13,076 nt of DNA from the NCBI GenBank assembly GCA_015499985.1, contig JAAAUF010001061.1:1-13076 (forward strand). Direction: 5' to 3'. Every line of letters begins with the position of its first letter. The first letter of the stretch is position 1. Below are positions 7,533 through 13,076 of this stretch, in pieces. Under the pieces are notes generated by a model. The model did not search any database. It saw only the letters and a list, made by a program, of their open reading frames with translations, and was not told the DNA's origin. The stretch comes from Haplosporangium gracile. Taxonomy: Eukaryota > Mortierellomycota > Mortierellomycetes > Mortierellales > Mortierellaceae. The translations under genes were made by a program, and so were the position numbers.

Positions 7533-9161
7533 ATGGAGAAAAAGGAAGACACTGGTTCCTCGCACGACCTCAACATCGAGGCTAACCAGCCCGCCGATAA
7601 TTCTGACTACAACTTGGCTAAGCAGCACGATCAACTTGCCCGTGGTCTCAAGAGCCGACACATCCAGTTCCTCGCTCTCGGAGGAGCCATCGGTACCGGT
7701 CTCTTCGTCGGCTCTGGTGGCATTCTCTCCAGCACAGGTCCTGCTTCGCTCTTCTTGGCCTATCTGTCAATGACGGTGATCGTATGGAACGTCATGAACA
7801 ACCTTGCTGAGATGGTCGTGTACCTTCCTATGCGGGGCATCACGGTCCCCTACTTTGTTAGCCGGTTCGTGGATCCGAGTCTTGCTTTCGCCGTCGGCTG
7901 GAACTATTGGTACGCATACGCCATGCTCATCGGAGCCGAGGCCACGGCCGCCGGCATCATCATTGACTACTGGGGTTTACCGGTCAACATCGCTGTGTGG
8001 ATCACGATTGTCCTTGTCATCATGCTCCTTCTCAACATTGTTGCCGTGAGCTTCTTTGGTGAGGCCGAGTTCTGGTTTGCTAGCATCAAGCTCATCACCA
8101 TCTGCGGCCTCATTATCCTCGGTCTCGTCATCTTCTTCGGCGGCGGCCCCAACCAGGACGGCGTACTTGGATTCCACTACTGGAAAACCGCTGGCGCATT
8201 TGTAGAGTACAAGGCTGAGGGAAGTCTCGGTCGCTTCCTTGGATATTGGCATGCCTTTATCTCCGCAGGCTTTGCCTTCATCACTTCGCCCGAACTCATT
8301 GCCATTGCTGCTGGAGAGACCATCGATCCCCGCCGCAACATCCCCAAGGCCGCCCGTCGCTTTGTCTGGCGTTTGGCCGTGTTCTACGGCTTCTCCTCGC
8401 TTCTTATCGGCATTCTTGTTCCTTCGAACGACAAGAACCTTCTCGGTGCATCCAACGCAAGCACATCACCATTTGTCATTGGAATTCAGCGAGTTGGTAT
8501 CCCCGTACTCAACCATATCATCAACGCTGCCATCCTTACGTCTGCCTGGTCGGCCGGCAACTCGTTCCTCTACTCGGGCAGCAGAGTCCTGTACTCTATG
8601 TCTCTCAACGGTCAGGCCCCTAAGTGGTTCAGCATCACCAACCGCAGAGGTGTTCCGTATGTTGCGGTCCTGTTCACATGGTGCTTCGCTATGCTGGCTT
8701 ACCTTAACGTGTCCAACACGGGCGCCACCGTCTTCAACTGGTTCGTCAGCATCTCGACAATTTCCGGATTTGTCGCTTGGATCGTTGTCATGATTACCTA
8801 TCTGCGCTTCCGCCGCGCCATGGAGTACAACAACCTGCTGAACGTCCTCCCTTACAGGACGCCGCTGCAGCCTTATGCCACCTACTTCACACTGGTGATC
8901 GTCTTGTTGCTCACCTTCACCAGTGGCTTTCAGACGTTCATACCTTTCAAGGCTCAAGATTTCATTGCTGCCTATGTCACGATCCCTGTTTTCTTGCTCT
9001 TTTACCTCGGCCACAAGATCTACTTCCGCACACCGTTGTATATTCCTGTGGATCAGATTGATGCTTTCACTGGTAAGAAGGAGATGGACGAACTGGAGGC
9101 CATGGGAGAGGAGCGCGTGCCCAAGAACTGGCTGCAAAAGGCTTGGTACTGGTTGGCTTAA
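7533..9161 (+). CDS. Amino acid permease, yeast-type APC family
   Basis: This is a proton-coupled amino acid importer of the APC superfamily (AA_permease, fungal YAT group), expected in the plasma membrane. The 542-aa product is intronless and full length. It has a short hydrophilic N-terminal tail (1-44), twelve predicted membrane helices, and a hydrophilic C-terminal tail (about 500-542). Helix 1 carries GGAIGTGLFVGSGG (50-63), the conserved unwound segment that binds the substrate alpha-amino and carboxyl groups. Helix 6 carries SPELIAIAAGE (252-262), followed by the cytoplasmic loop PRRNIPKA (266-273). SAWSAGNSFLYSGSRVLYS (338-356) is the conserved helix 8 region. Lysines 3, 4, 30 and 39 in the N-tail could be ubiquitination targets, as in yeast permeases. 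The ATG has A at -3. Specificity cannot be read from sequence. The closest remembered relatives are annotated as dicarboxylic or general amino acid permeases. Minus-strand frames across this gene are shadows. Confidence 0.95.
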   Translation: MEKKEDTGSSHDLNIEANQPADNSDYNLAKQHDQLARGLKSRHIQFLALGGAIGTGLFVGSGGILSSTGPASLFLAYLSMTVIVWNVMNNLAEMVVYLPMRGITVPYFVSRFVDPSLAFAVGWNYWYAYAMLIGAEATAAGIIIDYWGLPVNIAVWITIVLVIMLLLNIVAVSFFGEAEFWFASIKLITICGLIILGLVIFFGGGPNQDGVLGFHYWKTAGAFVEYKAEGSLGRFLGYWHAFISAGFAFITSPELIAIAAGETIDPRRNIPKAARRFVWRLAVFYGFSSLLIGILVPSNDKNLLGASNASTSPFVIGIQRVGIPVLNHIINAAILTSAWSAGNSFLYSGSRVLYSMSLNGQAPKWFSITNRRGVPYVAVLFTWCFAMLAYLNVSNTGATVFNWFVSISTISGFVAWIVVMITYLRFRRAMEYNNLLNVLPYRTPLQPYATYFTLVIVLLLTFTSGFQTFIPFKAQDFIAAYVTIPVFLLFYLGHKIYFRTPLYIPVDQIDAFTGKKEMDELEAMGEERVPKNWLQKAWYWLA

Positions 9162-9194
9162 AGCCGAAGAGTAATTTTAATAATTATTATATGT

Positions 9195-9200
9195 AATAAA
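9195..9200 (+). promoter_or_regulatory. Probable polyadenylation signal of the permease gene
   Basis: AATAAA lies 34 bases after the stop codon, inside an AT-rich stretch (9174-9205) typical of fungal 3' ends. Confidence 0.65.
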
Positions 9201-9324
9201 TAGAATGGTCACCTCCTGTGTAATATTAATAAGTGGAATGGCGCTTTGCTGTATTGATCGCCACTATCAGATACGAGCGTACCTTTTTTTCATATGTTCT
9301 CACGCCTAACAAGTTCAGAGACCC

Positions 9325-9456
9325 GGCCTGATGTGAGAACAGGTCAATATTTAGGCTAGTCAGGTCAAAAGTAGTCTAAAAAACTGCAAAGTTGGGACTA
9401 AAACTGGTCTAACTGACCTGATCGGCCCAAAAATCGACCTGGTCTCACATTAAGCC
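9325..9456. mobile_element. MITE-like foldback element, 132 bp
   Basis: The two arms at 9325-9366 and 9415-9456 are inverted copies of each other, matching at 33 of 42 positions. They enclose a 48-base AT-rich loop. Both arms contain the ATGTGAGA and CAGGTC motifs. There is no coding capacity, as in miniature inverted-repeat transposable elements. Flanking bases show no obvious target-site duplication, so the copy is old or the borders are not exact. A structured RNA or a foldback repeat of another origin remains possible. Confidence 0.65.
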
Positions 9457-9870
9457 ATTTCTTCGCAGTAACATCTCCATTATCATCGTTCTCTGTTTAA
9501 TGTTAAGACATTGGATCCACGGTCACACCCCCAAGTTCCGTCGCTGTCATTGCCAGTGTGTGAGGGCCCATCGCGAGTCCATTTCATTGATGCTCTCTCA
9601 TGTGGCACAGGGACACTACAGCGAAGGGTCAAGCAATCGAACTTTACACTGTGACGGAATATGGGTGAGCGATGTTGAGGCTGAACAGAATGCTCAAAGT
9701 AGCCTATATTGCGCGCCAAAGGAACATGGAGGCCTTGACGCCCTCGATCCGGAGAAGCAGATGTTCGCCTTGTCTCTTCAGCACCTGTAACCCTCTATCG
9801 GTCGAAGGACCCTCAACGGCCCTCTAAAGCATTACACACGGATACCTGTCCCGCTTGTGCCCATTTTCCA
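9457..9870. other. Gene-free stretch between repeat arms
   Basis: Frames of 78-96 codons overlap on both strands (9500-9790 plus, 9483-9719 minus) with no recognised motif. The stretch lies between the foldback element and a third copy of its arm. It could be the interior of a larger element of the same family. Confidence 0.3.
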
Positions 9871-9909
9871 GCTGGACAAAAAAGAGACCTGGTCTCGCGT
9901 CAAACCCAT
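9871..9909 (+). repeat. Solo third arm related to the foldback element
   Basis: The sequence from GCTGGACAAAAAAGAGACC to the CCC near 9907 resembles the right arm (9424-9456) in the same orientation. The shared core GACCTGGTCTC is exact over 11 bases, with an A tract before it and a related AAGCC/AAACCC end. GAGACCTGGTCTC at 9884-9896 is itself a perfect palindrome around a central T. Confidence 0.5.
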
Positions 9910-10276
9910 TCGTTTGCTCACTCGACTTTTCATCGTTGCCAAAAGGATCCTATTCCCCGACCCATCACCGCTCCTATCCAAAGCCCCACTGCCACAGGCT
10001 CCTCTCTTTCTCAACCTAGCTCTCCAACCCTGGCAAGGTCGGGGCAACCAGTCTCAAGCCCTAAACCCGATACCTATGAAATATTACCCCCTTTCCCTGC
10101 ACTTGCCGCGCATACACTCCGTCCGGCTGTCGATCAAGACAGCTGGTATAGAAAACACAAAAAACACACCTCTTTCCTCCAAGCAAGCCAACACGCAGGC
10201 ACTTAGACGTTTCATTCAGTTTCCCTTTCATGAGGACAAGACTCTGGGCAAGCCTTCACAGTAGTCCAAGTTCTAG
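9910..10276. other. Pyrimidine- and proline-codon-rich stretch
   Basis: A plus-strand frame open from 9857 to 10264 covers this stretch. Its product is Pro/Leu/Ser-rich and unrecognised. It is in the same frame as the start of the reverse-transcriptase tail that follows after two stops, so it may be more of the same decayed element. Nothing conserved could be identified. Confidence 0.25.
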
Positions 10277-10592
10277 AAGGCCAACCTCCTCATGCAAGGA
10301 CGTAACTTATGGTGGCAATACCTCCAGCATTCGCTGACCCATGCGCTCTATTGGCTCACTCATTGGCCCCCGCTCCACCTCCATGCCCATCTGCTCTGCT
10401 TGTTACGCGGACGAAGAAAACTTGAACTACTACGTGCTCTTATGCCCCCCAATGAGGCAAGCCTGGATCTCCATTTTGCAACACCTCTGCACAGACGGGG
10501 TCGTTCGTTTCATACAAACAATTTTTGTAGGACAAATAATGCTCACCCCTGCCATAACATTCATGCGAAATAAACAGTCATTTATACCCTAA
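10277..10592 (+). pseudogene. C-terminal tail of a non-LTR retrotransposon reverse transcriptase
   Basis: The 3' end of LINE-type polyproteins in fungi carries a segment with a Trp-Trp pair and a CCHC zinc-binding motif. Here the Trp pair and following Leu/His residues (GRNLWWQYLQHSLT, near 10298-10339) are in one frame. The zinc-binding part is in another frame that begins after a TGA at 10335-10337. It gives CSAC (codons from 10392), then NYYVLLCPP, then a Trp seven residues after the last Cys. The spacing C-x2-C-x8-[H]-x4-C is kept, but the His position reads Tyr (TAC, one C-to-T step from CAC). The frame ends at 10592. The frame change and the lost His show a dead copy. The match is recognised from pattern only, with no alignment. 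Confidence 0.45.
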
Positions 10593-10669
10593 TGTTTCAC
10601 CCGTTCTAATAATTTTTTGAAACGTATGTTTCTTTCAGTCTGTCTCTCTGGTTCTAGGCCGGTACCCAT

Positions 10670-10950
10670 AAAGGGCTACTTGCCTAAATCCGTATATCAA
10701 TAGTCCCCTTCTCCCCTTTTCCCCATTGCCCATTCGCCGCTGCTATTCATTTTCCCATCTGCCTATTTTCCATTTCGGTTCTCCATTCAACGTTCCAGTC
10801 CCAGTTCCATCTTCTCCTTGTTCATCCTGTCCTTGGCATAAACAGACTCCCTGTCTCCCTGTTTCTTGTCCCTCAGTCTGCAACAACTTGCTTCCCTACC
10901 CGCCTCCTGCACCTTCTGCTCCTTCTTACACGCTCTCCCTTTCTTTGCTA
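10670..10950 (+). repeat. Polypyrimidine tract
   Basis: About 280 bases on the plus strand are rich in C and T, similar in character to 2455-2880 and to the permease leader. A TATAAAA follows directly at 10949. No gene is recognised. Confidence 0.6.
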
Positions 10951-11120
10951 TAAAATGAATAGACATTCATCTTTCTAAGTCTTGCCTTTTTCATCGCAAC
11001 AAAGTGTTAAAAAACACCAACTGCAATGAGACGACAGCATAGTGCGAGGAAACACAAAGAAAAGAGGAGTGAGTAGACGAGGTCACGGAGACCGATTGTG
11101 CTTTTCTGTGTTTTAATAAA
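10949..11120 (+). other. TATA, 16-codon frame and AATAAA without a recognisable gene
   Basis: TATAAAAT at 10949-10956 follows a pyrimidine-rich tract. An ATG at 11026 opens a 16-codon basic frame ending at 11076. AATAAA occurs at 11115-11120. The layout imitates a tiny transcription unit but every part is short and can arise by chance. It ends just before the 3' end of the convergent minus-strand gene. Confidence 0.18.
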
Positions 11121-11146
11121 GGCGAGAGTTGTCAACTAAAGAACAA

Positions 11147-12614
11147 TTATTCCCAAGTCTGATGCCATCCTACACCCTCAAACTCCCAGTCGCCTTTCAA
11201 GTCCAAAGAGATCTGTGCAGTATTCAACAGCAACTGCGAAAACGACTCCTCGGCGCCGAAAAGAAGATCACCGAGAGCACACGAACGGACGACTTTGGTG
11301 ACATGGACTTCATCAATGTCAATGGCGCGTTTGACGATCGACAGCCAAGGATTGGACGGGTCCAAAGTCTGCGTTCCGCGGTAGTTTAGCAAAGTATTGA
11401 CATCAATCTGAGGGCGCCCGCGCGAAATATAATAAGCAAGAATCACACCAAGATGCGACATCAAACACGAAACGGCATATGCTGGGGGGAGTGCATGGGC
11501 AAGTTTGTGTACAAACAGAACCGAGGTCAAAGCATGCATCCTATAATACGACCAGTTGTTAGATGTCGGCTACACTCTTAGAATTATGGGAGACCATCAC
11601 CTCTCAGAGTTCAATTCTACTTACAAGAAAAAGTCTTGCTTTACTTTTCCATTGTGAAGTCCAGTGCCACCGACAGCCAAAAGACATGCCTTGTATAACT
11701 CCTTTGCTTTAAGATCGATGTCTTGGGCAGTTTCTGATAGTGGGAAGAAAAATAAAGCAACAATTAGCCACTGTTGACATTCTGGCTTTTACAAGCACGC
11801 ATAAGGTTTATGCGACATCCATACCCTCAACCTTCCATTCCGAAAGGAATTTCTGGATCTTTAAGGCTGCTACTTTGCTCTTAGTAACATCCGTGGTCTT
11901 ATTGGCCTCAGAATAGGAGGTGACGTTGTCCAGCTCGTGATCTTCCCGAATAGCAGTCAAGATATCCACAACTGTCATTGCAGAAGAGGACTCGGAAACC
12001 GATAGTTGGGACACTATCTTCGTCGTCACCTTCTCGACCGTAGTAGCAGGCGCAATGACGAACGGAGACATCATCGTAGAAGTGATTGCCATCAACGCTA
12101 AGCCTTCTGCGACAATGGCGTCGATTCCGAAATCAATACCATAACCGAGATGGATGAGCGGATGGAAGGCGCCAGAGAAAGTCCTACCAATCACGTCGGT
12201 ATCAAAGGCGTACTTGACGATGGCCTCCACGCGACCGAGTTTTGGAACTTCTTGGCGGAAGAACTGTAGGTAGGAGGCGTAGAACTCTTGGTTGCCAACC
12301 TCGGATTTCCAGTCAACAGGTGTGAAATTCTTTTTAATGGAACCAATGGGGCGTTGTTCCACCGCATGACTCGCGTAAATGGCTCGCAGTCGCTCGGGAG
12401 TTGCCCCGAGGGAGTAGCTGGCAAGAACGCCGTGGATCAAATGGTTATGGAAACCCTTTTCGTTGAAGAAGGCGTGGTGCTTGTTGTGATTCTCCTCCAG
12501 CAGTTCGGCGACAGTCTCCCTGGCCAGATTGGTGATCCCAGGAAGGGCCAGTGAGATGTTTTTAGATGGGGTCTGCAGAATAAAGAGCTTCTTAAAAGAA
12601 GATAATGTAGTCAT
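11147..12614 (-). CDS. Questin-oxidase-like protein (DUF4243/AflY family)
   Basis: The family includes fungal enzymes that open anthraquinone rings by Baeyer-Villiger-type oxidation, such as questin oxidase in geodin synthesis and AflY in the aflatoxin pathway. Most members have no known substrate. Exons 12614-11825, 11733-11625 and 11540-11147 join in frame across introns of 91 nt (GTATGG..CAG) and 84 nt (GTAAGT..TAG), giving 430 aa, normal for the family. Hallmarks are ENHNKHHAFFN (41-51), GFHNHLIH (54-61), SGAFHPLIHLGYGIDF (147-162) and DFFLMHALTS (297-306, assembled across intron 2), then NPW in exon 3. The His-rich motifs probably form the active site, but this is inference. There is no signal peptide, so the protein is likely cytosolic. 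No polyketide synthase or other pathway gene is visible nearby. The exon joins rest on splice consensus and family motifs only. Confidence 0.9.
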
Positions 12615-12697
12615 GATTGGGTGAGTGCGTGGGGAAGTGAGTACGAGAGTAAGTGTGAGAAAATAAAAAATAATGGAGTGAATAAAAAAGAGGGGCC

Positions 12698-12705
12698 CTA
12701 TTTAT
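12698..12705 (-). promoter_or_regulatory. TATA-like element of the questin-oxidase-like gene
   Basis: On the minus strand this reads ATAAATAG, 84 bases upstream of the ATG at 12614. The leader between is pyrimidine-rich on the coding strand, as for the permease gene. Confidence 0.4.
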
Positions 12706-13076
12706 TGCAAAAAGAGTGCGTTAATGATTGCCGCCTACGTCAGTCAATGGTAAGCTGCGCAAGTCATATCATTTGACCATATTTGCTTTTGGCCTTAGCC
12801 ACCAAATCACGCGCATTGACATATTAACCAATTGCATTCAAAGCACAGGCCCTATCCGAGCGTCAACACTCCTTCCGCCCAAGTAAAATGCAGAGAAAAG
12901 AGACAGAGATAGAAAGAGAGAAGGAGAAGTGAAGAGAAGAGAAGAAAGGAGAGGATTTGCTCAGTAGTGAAGTTGAGACAAATTGATGGCAAAAGAAGAG
13001 TGAAGTACAGTCATTTTTTAGTGGTCCCAATGATTTCGACTTTTTGACATGAATGAACTTTTTGTTTTTGGTTCTC
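12706..13076. other. Gene-free right edge with a polypurine tract
   Basis: No coding signal was found. Positions 12892-12954 are almost purely A and G on the plus strand, and so pyrimidine-rich on the strand of the neighbouring gene. The remainder is AT-rich. It probably contains distal promoter sequence of the questin-oxidase-like gene. Confidence 0.5.

Noticed and set aside
8239..8793. 184-codon plus-strand frame inside the permease
   Set aside because: It is an off-frame shadow of a clearly conserved membrane protein.
8466..9137. 223-codon minus-strand frame
   Set aside because: It is a shadow of the permease coding sequence, with charged low-complexity content arising from the opposite strand.
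9500..9790. 96-codon plus-strand frame and its minus-strand counterpart
   Set aside because: Frames on both strands overlap, neither shows a motif or a promoter, and the stretch lies between repeat arms.
11580..11625. Possible tRNA B-box-like sequence (GAGTTCAATTC)
   Set aside because: It lies inside intron 2 of the questin-oxidase-like gene, and no matching A box or cloverleaf can be folded around it.
7533..12614. Secondary-metabolite gene cluster joining the permease and the questin-oxidase-like gene
   Set aside because: There is no core synthase, regulator or further tailoring enzyme, and about 2 kb of transposon debris lies between them.

Overview
The window reads as nuclear DNA of a filamentous fungus. 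It is AT-leaning and gene-poor, and two of its three intact genes carry short spliceosomal introns (121, 91 and 84 nt) with GT..AG borders. Start codons have a purine at -3. TATA boxes and AATAAA signals sit where a fungal gene would have them. The phylum is not settled by the sequence. All three proteins have relatives across several fungal phyla, and the flavour of the transposon relics leans weakly towards an early-diverging lineage such as Mucoromycota.

Three intact genes are supported. A secreted PL3-type pectate lyase lies at 4082-4937 (+, two exons, 244 aa). A 12-helix amino acid permease lies at 7533-9161 (+, intronless, 542 aa). A questin-oxidase-like (DUF4243/AflY family) oxidoreductase lies at 11147-12614 (-, three exons, 430 aa). 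The lyase and the permease could both serve growth on plant material, but nothing shows that they are co-regulated. The questin-oxidase-like gene has no biosynthetic partner in view, so its product cannot be named.

Most of the rest is mobile-element debris that does not form long open frames. Positions about 2985-3525 (-) hold the decayed core of a retroviral-type (Ty3/gypsy-like) integrase. Positions 5301-6275 (-) hold a nearly full-length Tc1/mariner DD34E transposase with four in-frame stops and a C-terminal frameshift, between 12-bp candidate terminal inverted repeats. Positions 9325-9456 form a foldback, MITE-like element, with a lone third arm at 9871-9909. Positions 10277-10592 hold the tail of a non-LTR reverse transcriptase, including its zinc-binding motif. 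The left edge (1-530) carries two diverged copies of an unknown sequence, one of them in an open frame that runs off the window.

Other non-coding features are a (CT)21 microsatellite inside a long polypyrimidine tract (2455-2880), an A21 tract (6367-6387), a GC-rich island (about 6500-6860), and several polypyrimidine or polypurine tracts, one of them just upstream of the permease. No tRNA, rRNA or CRISPR array was seen, and no intact multi-gene system. The novelty here lies in the hidden element relics and small repeats.
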